18,069 bases of DNA from Bacteroidales bacterium (GTDB lineage Bacteria; Bacteroidota; Bacteroidia; Bacteroidales; UBA3663), in assembly GCA_030526445.1 (NCBI GenBank), contig JAUNCV010000019.1, positions 1 through 18,069 of the forward strand. The letters run 5' to 3'. The position numbers and the translations under genes are program-made. This document shows positions 9,025-16,540 of this stretch, one piece after another. Every line of letters starts with the position of its first letter. Within the stretch, counting starts at the first letter, position 1. The notes under the pieces were generated by a model, which was not told where the DNA came from, searched no databases, and saw only the letters and a program-made list of their open reading frames with translations.

Positions 9025-9761
9025 TGTTCAAACACTACTTTTCCACAGCCGTCCGCAACTTGCTTCGCAACAAGTTTCAGACACTCTTCTCCATCGTGGG
9101 GCTTGCCGTGGCCTTCTTCTGCTTCGGCATCTGCACCTACTTTATCTATGGTTTCCTCTCGATGGACACCTACTACAAAAACCACGATCGTGTGCTGATG
9201 CTCAAGGCCGACCATCGGGTTTCGGGCACACGCCCACAGTGGATTCGTACCATGCAGGAACAATGTCCCGAGGTGGAATCTGTGTTCCGTTTTTACGAAG
9301 AGAGCAACAATTACAAACACGACGAGCTGGGCGATAATATCAATATGGTGGTTATCACCTGCGATACAACCCTGCGCCACATCTACAACCCTCGCCTCAG
9401 AGCAGGCAGCTGGCAGGCAGCAGAACATTCGCCCAACAGCATGCTCTTGACCGAAAGTTATGCCCGAAAGTTCTTCGGCACCCCTGAGCAAGCTATCGGA
9501 CAGCAGTTTGTCTATCGCACTGGTTTCCACTATCAAGAGGAGAATATCAACAACACCTACACGGTGCAGGCTGTGGTCGAAGATCTTCCTTTCAACAACT
9601 CGCTGCTCACATTCTGCGATTTGGCTGCATGGGTATTCAACGATGTAGATGTGCCCTGGCTGAACGGCTCTGATGACGGCATGCTCTTCGAACCTCGCAT
9701 CCTGCTTCGCAAAGGAGTTGACCCTGATGCATTTATACGCCTCTTGGACGAACAAAAATAG
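9024..9761 (+). pseudogene. FtsX/MacB-type ABC permease, 5' part of a frameshifted gene
   Basis: N-terminal 245 residues of an ABC-exporter permease: TM1 (about 19-43, FSIVGLAVAFFCFGI) and most of the first periplasmic MacB-type domain. Translation meets TAG at 9759-9761, just after the run of five A at 9754-9758. Adding one A restores the reading LLDEQK-IDAKMEW. This aligns without gaps over the next 22 residues, up to the shared LSAD, with the intact paralogue at 11474-13924. The remainder is encoded in another frame from about 9755 to 11464. Repaired, the protein would be about 813 residues, against 816 for the paralogue. Reading and codon use are otherwise normal on both sides, so the lesion is recent, regulated, or a sequencing/assembly error. 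The start is fixed by overlap with the adaptor stop. Confidence 0.85.
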
Positions 9762-9769
9762 ATGCAAAG

Positions 9770-11464
9770 ATGGAGTGGAGGGCCGATAATGGCAATTACT
9801 TTTTCAACTATCTTTCGGCCGACAAGACCTTCGATCCCGAGCAGGCATTTGGCGCCAATTCCATCTTCTATCTCCTGATGTTCATTATCTTAGCCCCCGG
9901 ATTGCTCATTCTGCTTTCGGCCCTAAGCAACTTCTTTCACTTGCTCATCAGCAACATCATGATGCGTCGCAGAGAATACACACTTCGTCGCACCCATGGC
10001 GCTCACACCCGTGACCTGTGGATGATGGTGAGCACGCAGGTTTGCCTCACGCTGCTTCTGGTGGGTATTGTAACACTGGTGATCATCGAACTAGGTGCAC
10101 CGCTGCTCACCTTCCAAGCCAATGCATATCATCACCTGATGCTCGACACGACAGAGATGCTGCAGCAAGCCGGCTGGCACATCTTCCTCCTGCTCCTCAT
10201 TGGCATAGGAATCTCTTGGCTGGCTGTGGCTCGCGTGCGCAAAGACTCGTTGCAAGAGTCGCTCAAAACCACCACAGGCCGTCGCCCTGGCAATCATGCG
10301 GGTCGAAACATCCTCATGGGTTGGCAAATGCTCATTGGCATCCTCTTCTTCACCGTTCTGGCTGGCCTGTTACTGCAGATTAACATCAACCAGGATGCTC
10401 AGCACGCTTGGCTTACTCCCCAAGAGAAAGAGGAAATATTCTTCATGGACAATATGACCGACGAAGAGTCTCGCTATAGGTATATGGCAGATTTCCAGAC
10501 CATTCCATCGGTCAAAGAGGTGATAGCGCTCAATAAAGACTGCATGCTTCTCAATCTTCGTGCATGGAGAGCCGTACAAACCTGCGATGCGCAAGGTGAC
10601 ACGTTAGAGGCAAGTCTGGTGGCATGCAACAGTCAGGTGCTGCAATTCATCAACACGCCATTGCTACAAGGCCGATGGAGCGAAAAAAATGACGAAGTGC
10701 TTATTGATGAGCATTTTGCCAGTCGATGCAACCTGCATGTGGGCGATATGCTCAAGCTTGTGTCTGATAAAGATAATGCCGAAATTCTGGCACAACTGAA
10801 TGAATATGTGACCATAACCGGCATCATAGACAATGCCATGCAGATGAGCAGCAAGAACCAAGGAACCAACTACTGGACCTATCGTCGTGGTGGTATTTAT
10901 GTCGATGCCAAACAGAAGACGAGCTACCAGATAGCTGTCAAATGCTACCCAGGAAAGGCCCAGGAATGCCGCCATGATTTCTTCGAGAAACAAAAGCAGC
11001 AGGGTTTTGAGATTGCCGATGAATCGCAAATAGAAACACTCTATTCGTTCAACGCAAAAAATAACCATGGCGAAAAAGAGTTGCTTCCTCTCTTCTGGCT
11101 TTTTGCAGGCATTGCACTCATCATCACTATGTTAGGCACTTATTCGGCCATTCATGTCGATACCAGTGCTCGACGCAAGGAGATGGCCATCCGCAAGATC
11201 AATGGCGCCAAGGCACATCATATTGCCTTGTGCTTTGCCCGCCTCTACATTATATTATTAGTAGTGGCAGCTGCCATCGCCTTCCCGCTCACCTATCTGT
11301 TCTTCGACTTCCTGGCCAAAGAGTATCGCGAAGCGTTCAACTATGGCTTCCTGTTCTACACCTGCATCTTCCTCCTCATGGCACTCTTTGTGGCCCTGAC
11401 CATTGGCGTGCAAATCTGGCAGATAGCGAGAATCAATCCAAGTAAGATAATTAAAGAAGAATAA
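9770..11464 (+). pseudogene. FtsX/MacB-type ABC permease, 3' part of the frameshifted gene
   Basis: C-terminal 564 residues of the same permease, read in the -1 frame relative to the 5' part. It contains TM2 (ending LLILLSALSNFF), the cytoplasmic coupling segment RRREYTLRRTHGAH, TM3-TM4, TM5 (GRNILMGWQMLIGIL), the second periplasmic domain (around fragment residues 205-425), TM6 with the second coupling motif RRKEMAIRKINGAK, and TM7-TM8. The end is identical to the paralogue (INPSKIIKEE). An ATG at 9770, nine bases past the TAG, could in principle restart translation. The product would then need its N-terminus in the periplasm before TM2 without TM1 to place it, so function as a separate protein is doubtful. 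The next gene begins nine bases after the stop. Confidence 0.85.
11110..11464 (+). repeat. Near-identical 3' segment shared with the second permease (copy at 13570-13924)
   Basis: The two permease genes are direct repeats offset by 2,450-2,460 bases. From 11110 to 11190 the DNA equals 13570-13650 without a mismatch (81 bases). The last 39 bases of each gene, including the stop, are also identical (11426-11464 and 13886-13924). Synonymous positions are conserved as well, while the periplasmic parts differ heavily. This points to recent duplication or gene conversion limited to the membrane/coupling regions. Recombination between the copies could delete one gene. Confidence 0.85.
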
Positions 11465-11473
11465 GAACTCTTT

Positions 11474-13924
11474 ATGTTCAAACACTACTTAACCATAGCG
11501 GTCCGCAACTTGCTCCACAACAAGTTTCAGACACTTTTCTCCATCGTGGGACTTGCCGTGGCCTTCTTCTGCTTCGGCTTCTGCTCCTACTTTGTATATG
11601 GTCTCCTCTCGATAGACACCTACTACAAGAACCACGATCGAGTTCTCATGCTAAAAACAGCGCATTTCATTTCGGGCACTAAAAACGAATGGATTCGTAT
11701 GCTCGAAGAGCAATGCCCTGAGGTTGAGGCTGTTTTCCGCTTTAATACAGAAGCAAATGATTATACTATTGACGAAAACGACATAAAAGTCAACCTCTTA
11801 ACCATTGAGTGCGACACCACACTTCGCCACATCTATAATCCCACCCTATTAGCGGGCAGTTGGCATGGTGCAGAGCATTCGCCCAATAGTTTTATCATGA
11901 CCGAAAGCTTTGCCAAAAAGCTTTTCGAGAATCCGGACAAGGCCATCGGTCAGCAACTCACATTGGCAGAAAGCAAGCCACATTCTCAGCACAATTCGAA
12001 CAGAACTTATACGGTTCAGGCAGTTGTGGAAGATTTGCCCTTCAACAACACAATCCAGATGTGCAGCCCTATGGCGGCTTGGGTATTCAACGATGAGAAT
12101 GGCGAAATCTTTGCGGCCGAAAACACCGAAGAAAGTCAGTATATCCATTTTTATGAGCCTCGCATTTTGCTGCGCGAAGATGTTGATCCTGCAGCCTTTA
12201 TCAAGCGATTAGATGCCCTCGAAATTGATACTAACGTTTCCTTCAGATTCAACAACGAGGAAAGGACATACAGAAATCTCTCGGCCGATTATACATTCGA
12301 CATTGAACAGATATTCGATAAAAACTGGGTCTTTGTCTTGCTTTTGCTTGGCATTTTGACTCCAGGATTCCTGATTCTGCTATCGGCCTTGAGCAACTTC
12401 TTTCACCTGCTCATCAGCAACATCATGATGCGCCGACGCGAATATACGCTTCGCCGAGTGCATGGTGCCCACACCCGCCATCTTTGGTACATGGTGAGCA
12501 CACAGGTTTGCCTCAAACTGCTGTTAGTGAGCCTGTTCACATTAGTAATTGTCGAATTAGGCGCCCCTTTGCTGGAAATGGATTTTAACAGCAACGCACG
12601 CATTGCCCTCGACAAGAACGAGATGCTTCGACAAACGCTCAATCACATCGTCTTCCTGCTGCTGATGGGCTTAGGCGTAGCATGGCTGGCCGTAGCACGC
12701 ATTCGCAAAGACTCACTGCAGGAGTCTATGAAAACCTCCACGGGCCGTCGCCCCGGGCGACACAATGGCCGAAATATCCTTATGGGATGGCAAATGTTCA
12801 TTGGCTTCTTGTTTACAACCATCTTGGGTGGACTCATCTTGCAAATAAACATCAACAAGAATGCTCAGCACCCTTGGCTCACAAGTGAGGAGAAACGAGA
12901 AATTCTGTTTGTGCCAAGCAACCTCGACACAGAAAAAGACGAGGCGCTGCTGGCCGATATCCGTGCCATTCCTGAGGTGAAAGAGGTGATTTTCATGAAC
13001 AAAGATATCGCCAATCTTGAAATTTCGACATGGCGAGCCTTTAATGTTCTCACCGAAGCCGGTGACACGCTCGATGTAGGTCAAGGTTGTTGCAATACGC
13101 AGGTTCTTCAATTCATCAAGGTGCCGTTGCAGCAAGGCCGATGGGCAGAAAAAGACGATGAAGTTGTGATTGACAAAATTTTTGCCGAGCGTAGCAAACT
13201 CCATATTGGTGATCAAATAGAGGTCCCTTTCAACGAAAGATACTATGCAGAATTCAACAATATCAAGTATTTCAAGATAGTAGGCATCATTGACAATGCA
13301 ATGCAAAAAACCAGCGATAACCACAATCGCACTTCCTGGAAAGTGATGCGAGGGGGTATCTACTTCAATTTCCCATTCGAGAATTGTCACTTTGCCGTAA
13401 AGAGCCAACCTGGGAAGGCTGAAAAATGCGCTCAAGAGCTGGTTCAATGTCTGCTCAGACATGATATTGTGCGTGATAGCCAATATTCGTTCAAAACGCT
13501 CTACAAGAGCAACGAGAACAACAGCCAAGGCGAGAAAGAGATTCTTCCCATCTTCTGGCTTTTTGCTTCCATTGCACTCATCATCACTATGTTAGGCACT
13601 TATTCGGCCATTCATGTCGATACCAGTGCTCGACGCAAGGAGATGGCCATTCGCAAGATCAATGGCGCCAAGGCGCATCATATTGCATTCAGGTTTGTTC
13701 GCCTCTACATTATTTTATTAGTAGTGACAGCAGCCATCGCCTTCCCGCTCACCTATCTGTTCTTCAACATTTTTGTCAACGAGTATGGTGAGAAATTCAA
13801 CTATGGCTTCCTGTTCTACACCTGCATCTTCCTCCTCATGGCCATCTTTGTGGCCCTGACCATTGGCGTACAAATCTGGCAAATAGCGAGAATCAATCCA
13901 AGTAAGATAATTAAAGAAGAATAA
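11474..13924 (+). CDS. FtsX/MacB-type ABC permease, intact paralogue
   Basis: Inner-membrane permease of the ABC exporter, 816 residues, with the duplicated FtsX layout usual in Bacteroidetes rather than the four-helix MacB form. TM1 is at about 19-43, followed by a first MacB-type periplasmic domain (about 44-275). TM2-TM4 lie at about 280-410, with coupling motif RRREYTLRRVHGAH between TM2 and TM3. TM5 lies at about 435-455, then a second periplasmic domain (about 456-680). TM6-TM8 follow with coupling motif RRKEMAIRKINGAK and the C-terminal INPSKIIKEE. It has no ATPase domain; the ATPase is encoded three bases downstream. It starts nine bases after the frameshifted copy, and its first 13 bases equal that copy's start. 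The two permeases may form a heterodimer when both are made. MacB/LolC-type relatives export macrolides, peptides or lipoproteins; the substrate here is unknown. Confidence 0.92.
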   Translation: MFKHYLTIAVRNLLHNKFQTLFSIVGLAVAFFCFGFCSYFVYGLLSIDTYYKNHDRVLMLKTAHFISGTKNEWIRMLEEQCPEVEAVFRFNTEANDYTIDENDIKVNLLTIECDTTLRHIYNPTLLAGSWHGAEHSPNSFIMTESFAKKLFENPDKAIGQQLTLAESKPHSQHNSNRTYTVQAVVEDLPFNNTIQMCSPMAAWVFNDENGEIFAAENTEESQYIHFYEPRILLREDVDPAAFIKRLDALEIDTNVSFRFNNEERTYRNLSADYTFDIEQIFDKNWVFVLLLLGILTPGFLILLSALSNFFHLLISNIMMRRREYTLRRVHGAHTRHLWYMVSTQVCLKLLLVSLFTLVIVELGAPLLEMDFNSNARIALDKNEMLRQTLNHIVFLLLMGLGVAWLAVARIRKDSLQESMKTSTGRRPGRHNGRNILMGWQMFIGFLFTTILGGLILQININKNAQHPWLTSEEKREILFVPSNLDTEKDEALLADIRAIPEVKEVIFMNKDIANLEISTWRAFNVLTEAGDTLDVGQGCCNTQVLQFIKVPLQQGRWAEKDDEVVIDKIFAERSKLHIGDQIEVPFNERYYAEFNNIKYFKIVGIIDNAMQKTSDNHNRTSWKVMRGGIYFNFPFENCHFAVKSQPGKAEKCAQELVQCLLRHDIVRDSQYSFKTLYKSNENNSQGEKEILPIFWLFASIALIITMLGTYSAIHVDTSARRKEMAIRKINGAKAHHIAFRFVRLYIILLVVTAAIAFPLTYLFFNIFVNEYGEKFNYGFLFYTCIFLLMAIFVALTIGVQIWQIARINPSKIIKEE

Positions 13925-13927
13925 AAT

Positions 13928-14608
13928 ATGAAAAAGATAGAAATTAAAAACCTCAAGAAGGTGTTTCGTACCGAATTGGTCGAAACAGTAGCATTGAACA
14001 ATGTGTCGCTCACAGTAGAAGAGGGCGAGTTTGTGGCCATCATGGGTCCATCGGGCTGTGGCAAATCAACTTTGCTCAACATTGTGGGCTTGCTCGACAA
14101 CCCTTCGGAAGGTGAGTATCTGCTCGATGGAGTGGATGTAAGCAAAAAGAGTGAGGGTGAACGAACTGATATCAGAAAAGGTACGTTGGGATTTGTGTTC
14201 CAGGCATTTAATCTCATTGAGGACCTCAATGTAGAGGAGAACATTGAGCTGCCTCTGCTCTATATGGGCTTGCCCAAGAGCGAGCGACGCAAACGTGTGG
14301 CCGAAGCCATTGAGCGCATGGGCATCAGTCATCGTGCCAAGCACTTCCCTGCTCAGCTTTCGGGCGGCCAGCAGCAGCGTGTAGCCATCGCTCGCGCCAT
14401 TGTGTGCCGACCTTCGCTCATTCTGGCCGATGAGCCTACGGGTAATCTCGACTCAAAGAACGGACACGAAGTGATGGAGCTTCTCTCTGAGCTGCACAAA
14501 GAGGGCACAACCATCGTGATGGTGACACACTCGCAGAAAGATGCAACCTATGCCGACCGCACTATCAACCTCTTTGATGGACAGGTGGTTGAGACAGTGG
14601 AATTGTAA
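13928..14608 (+). CDS. MacB/LolD-type ABC transporter ATPase
   Basis: Cytoplasmic ATPase that powers the FtsX-type permeases encoded just upstream. It has 226 residues and a complete set of motifs: Walker A GPSGCGKST (40-48), Q-loop Gln92 in GFVFQAFNL, signature LSGGQ (144-148), Walker B LILADE (164-169), D-loop GNLD (172-175) and switch His201 in VMVTH. The start GEFVAIMGPSGCGKSTLLN and the phrase ADEPTGNLDS are typical of the MacB/LolD/FtsE branch, which pairs with mechanotransmitting FtsX-like permeases. It begins three bases after the second permease and is the last gene of the operon. A long inverted repeat follows between 14615 and 14695. The module has a single ATPase, so it probably dimerises under one or both permeases. 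Confidence 0.95.
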   Translation: MKKIEIKNLKKVFRTELVETVALNNVSLTVEEGEFVAIMGPSGCGKSTLLNIVGLLDNPSEGEYLLDGVDVSKKSEGERTDIRKGTLGFVFQAFNLIEDLNVEENIELPLLYMGLPKSERRKRVAEAIERMGISHRAKHFPAQLSGGQQQRVAIARAIVCRPSLILADEPTGNLDSKNGHEVMELLSELHKEGTTIVMVTHSQKDATYADRTINLFDGQVVETVEL

Positions 14609-14614
14609 TATATA

Positions 14615-14695
14615 ACAGGGAATTTAGAGGAATTCCTTGTTCCTTTTTATTTCAAGACAAAGAAAATATTCCTTTTAATTCCTTCAATTCCCTGT
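14615..14695. terminator. Long interrupted hairpin between convergent genes (probable bidirectional terminator)
   Basis: ACAGGGAATT (14615-14624) pairs with AATTCCCTGT (14686-14695). Then AGGAATT (14628-14634) pairs with AATTCCT (14677-14683), with a 3/2-base internal loop between the two helices. The inner loop of 42 bases is T- and A-rich and partly able to fold. The element starts seven bases after the ATPase stop and ends 18 bases before the stop of the opposing kinase gene, so it is positioned to end both transcripts. Confidence 0.6.
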
Positions 14696-14713
14696 AGAAA
14701 AAATTTTCTTGTA

Positions 14714-15658
14714 TCAGAACTGAAGTATAAAGCTCGCTCCTCCTGTCTCATTGCCCGAGCAGGAGAGCGAGCCTTTGTGCAGGCTCATAATCTGTCGGCT
14801 CAAAGCCAAACCAATGCCCGAACCCGATGATTTCGAAGTATAGAACGGCAGGAAGATCTCCTCCTGCTTGCCGGCCGGAATGCCCGGACCATTGTCTGAA
14901 ACACAGATACGAGGCCTTCCATCGGGACAAGAGGCAATAATCTGAATCTGTGTAGCCGGCGCCTCAATGGCATTCTTCACAAGGTTTTTGAGCACTTGCA
15001 TAATCTGGCCTTCATCGCACACAAGTTTCAGTCCTTGCGTGCATTGTATGCTGATATTCTGACCTGTATAGAGTTTTTCGAGCGAAAGAAGCATCGAACG
15101 CGCATCCACTTCCTGCATCACAGGTTTGGGTAAATGGGTGAGCGTGTGGTAACTATCAAGGAAGCCCTTGATGGAGGTGCATTGCTCATTGATGACCGAA
15201 ATAGCCTCCTGTGTGTCTTCGGCCGAATAAGGGCGTTGCATCATATCCTCACTGAGCGAAATAATCGGGGTGATAGAGTTACGCAATTCGTGGGTCATGA
15301 TGCGCAGGATGCGGTCGTAGTAGAGGCGCTTCGTCTCCAGTTCCATCTGGCTCTGGCCATAGCTATGAAGGATGCGGTTCATGTCGGCATACATCTGCTT
15401 GAGTTCTTCATCGTGCGTTTCGGGAAAACGGCTCATGGTGTCATGATTGAGCATACTGCCCAGAAAAGTCTTCACCTGATTGGGCAAAAACGAGGCAGCA
15501 CTCCAGATGGCGCAGAGCAAACCAATTGTAACACAGGCACAAAGCAACATCACCGACCAAGGCCAGCCGCAAAGACATCCCGCCACCAGCAGGCAGCCCG
15601 ATGCCATCAGCATCAGGCTCAGCAAGAGCATAAAGAGATGATAGTATTTCTGCTTCAT
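14714..15658 (-). CDS. Sensor histidine kinase with two-helix membrane anchor
   Basis: Membrane-bound sensor kinase, 314 residues, partner of the regulator encoded just before it. TM1 (about 8-28) and TM2 (about 36-57) are separated by only seven or eight residues, so there is no periplasmic sensor domain. A linker/coiled coil (80-112) leads to the dimerisation box MTHELRNSITP with phospho-acceptor His123. The catalytic domain has the N-box NLVKNAIEA (Asn229), G1 box VSDNGPGIP (254-261), F-box FLPFYTS (269-275) and G2 box SGSGIGLALS (278-287), all intact. The ATG overlaps the regulator's TGA by four bases. Kinases of this shape often sense within the membrane or through a partner transporter. 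The convergent FtsX-type ABC operon is the obvious candidate, but this is inference from position. Confidence 0.93.
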   Translation of the reverse strand: MKQKYYHLFMLLLSLMLMASGCLLVAGCLCGWPWSVMLLCACVTIGLLCAIWSAASFLPNQVKTFLGSMLNHDTMSRFPETHDEELKQMYADMNRILHSYGQSQMELETKRLYYDRILRIMTHELRNSITPIISLSEDMMQRPYSAEDTQEAISVINEQCTSIKGFLDSYHTLTHLPKPVMQEVDARSMLLSLEKLYTGQNISIQCTQGLKLVCDEGQIMQVLKNLVKNAIEAPATQIQIIASCPDGRPRICVSDNGPGIPAGKQEEIFLPFYTSKSSGSGIGLALSRQIMSLHKGSLSCSGNETGGASFILQF

Positions 15659-16248
15659 TTCTCGTACTTCTTGAGTTTATTATAGAGCGTCTGGCGCGAA
15701 ATGCCCAAGCACTCTGCCGCATTCACCAAGTTACCACCTTCAGCCTCAACCACCTCAAGAATGTGCTTACGCTCCACCTCTTCGAGCGAGAGGTGCTGAG
15801 CAGCCTCCAGCTTATCATGGAGCGATGCCGCCTCGGCCGCCAAGGATGCATTTTCTTGCTTAACACGATGTTTCTCAATAGCTTTATGCAGTTTATCGAT
15901 CAATGTAGCATTGTCCCAGGGCTTTGTGATAAAGTCCTCGGCACCCTGCTGCACACTTCTTACAGCCAAGTCAATATCGCCAAAGGCCGTGATGAGCACC
16001 ACTGCCGGCGCATGAGGCAACTCGTTGATGCGGTTGAGCCAGAAAAGGCCCTCTTCGCCATCCAGCTTGCGGCTGTCGAAGTTCATATCGAGCAGCACCA
16101 CATCCACATCGCCCGCCTGAAGCAAAGCTGGTATGAGTTTGGGGTCGGGAGCAGTCACCACAGTGTCAAAAACACCGCGAAGCACCAGTTTGAGCGAACG
16201 AAGCACCGACTGGTTATCGTCAATAATCAAGATTTTCTGAGCGTTCAT
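15655..16248 (-). CDS. Response regulator, receiver plus Fis-type HTH, no AAA+ domain
   Basis: DNA-binding response regulator of 197 residues. The receiver domain (about 4-122) has the acidic pair Asp10-Asp11, phospho-acceptor Asp54 in VVLLDMNF, Thr87 and Lys109 in TKPW. A helical linker (about 123-152) leads to a C-terminal Fis-like helix-turn-helix (about 155-197, NLVNAAECLGISRQTLYNKL). The receiver resembles those of NtrC-type regulators of Bacteroidetes, but the sigma-54-binding AAA+ ATPase of about 240 residues is absent. The layout is therefore that of PrrA/ActR-type regulators. The ATG at 16248 is chosen because MNAQKILIIDDN begins the receiver at the normal place; an upstream in-frame TTG at 16299 would add 17 residues that overlap the promoter. 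It is coupled to the kinase gene by an ATGA overlap and likely controls the convergent export operon (inferred). Confidence 0.92.
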   Translation of the reverse strand: MNAQKILIIDDNQSVLRSLKLVLRGVFDTVVTAPDPKLIPALLQAGDVDVVLLDMNFDSRKLDGEEGLFWLNRINELPHAPAVVLITAFGDIDLAVRSVQQGAEDFITKPWDNATLIDKLHKAIEKHRVKQENASLAAEAASLHDKLEAAQHLSLEEVERKHILEVVEAEGGNLVNAAECLGISRQTLYNKLKKYEK

Positions 16249-16253
16249 ATCAG

Positions 16254-16285
16254 CAAAAATAACCCAATATTTCGAAAGTTCCAAA
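16254..16285 (-). promoter_or_regulatory. Consensus Bacteroidetes promoter of the two-component operon
   Basis: On the - strand TTTG (16285-16282) and TATTTTTG (16261-16254) are separated by 20 bases, matching the TTTG-N19/21-TAnnTTTG pattern of the Bacteroidetes primary sigma factor. Only five bases separate the -7 box from the regulator ATG at 16248, so the transcript would start at or next to the start codon and have little or no leader. Confidence 0.6.
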
Positions 16286-16415
16286 ATATCTTCCCGCAAG
16301 ATGCTGCTTCGGCCAAAAAGACGAATATCAATACTTTATATTGTATGCGCACTTGCCAAAATAATATGATAGACAGCGATTTGCAACCCGAATAAACAGA
16401 TTTTCGGCCACAAGC

Positions 16416-16446
16416 TTTGCCAATAAATGCGCTTTCATTATCTTTG
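16416..16446 (+). promoter_or_regulatory. Consensus Bacteroidetes promoter of metK
   Basis: TTTG (16416-16419), a 19-base spacer and TATCTTTG (16439-16446) match both halves of the Bacteroidetes consensus exactly. Transcription would start near 16452, giving metK an untranslated leader of about 90 bases. The promoter lies about 130 bases from, and divergent to, the promoter of the two-component pair. A strong promoter suits a housekeeping gene. Confidence 0.78.
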
Positions 16447-16482
16447 CAGCCGCTTTCTTAAGCAAATGAGATTATTAATGAT

Positions 16483-16533
16483 TGGCAACCATTAAAAAAG
16501 TTGCCATTGATTTACAACCAATTGAAAAGTTGT
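16483..16533 (+). promoter_or_regulatory. Two similar small hairpins in the metK leader
   Basis: The leader holds two related 18-base elements 29 bases apart: CAACCATTAAAAAAGTTG (16486-16503) and CAACCAATTGAAAAGTTG (16515-16532), 15 of 18 positions equal. Each can fold: a 7-bp stem (16483-16489 with 16500-16506) and a 5-bp stem (16514-16518 with 16529-16533), both with A-rich 10-base loops. The second ends seven bases before the ATG, so it could affect ribosome access, or the dyads could be a repressor site. It does not look like a SAM riboswitch class I can recognise. The repeats are visible; the function is a guess. Confidence 0.4.
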
Positions 16534-16540
16534 TTTTACA

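Noticed and set aside
9762..11464. Two deliberately separate permease half-proteins
   Set aside because: The second half would start in a periplasmic segment with no preceding membrane helix to export it, and the gap-free alignment after adding one base favours a frameshift.
15134..15685. 183-codon + strand frame opposite the histidine kinase
   Set aside because: It overlaps an intact kinase with every catalytic box, and shows no recognisable domain or upstream signal.
16249..16299. Upstream TTG start adding 17 residues to the response regulator
   Set aside because: The receiver normally begins a few residues after Met at the ATG of 16248, and the extension would cover the consensus promoter.
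16452..16540. Known SAM riboswitch upstream of metK
   Set aside because: The leader is A/T-rich with two small simple hairpins; I see no multi-helix junction or pseudoknot pattern of the SAM classes.
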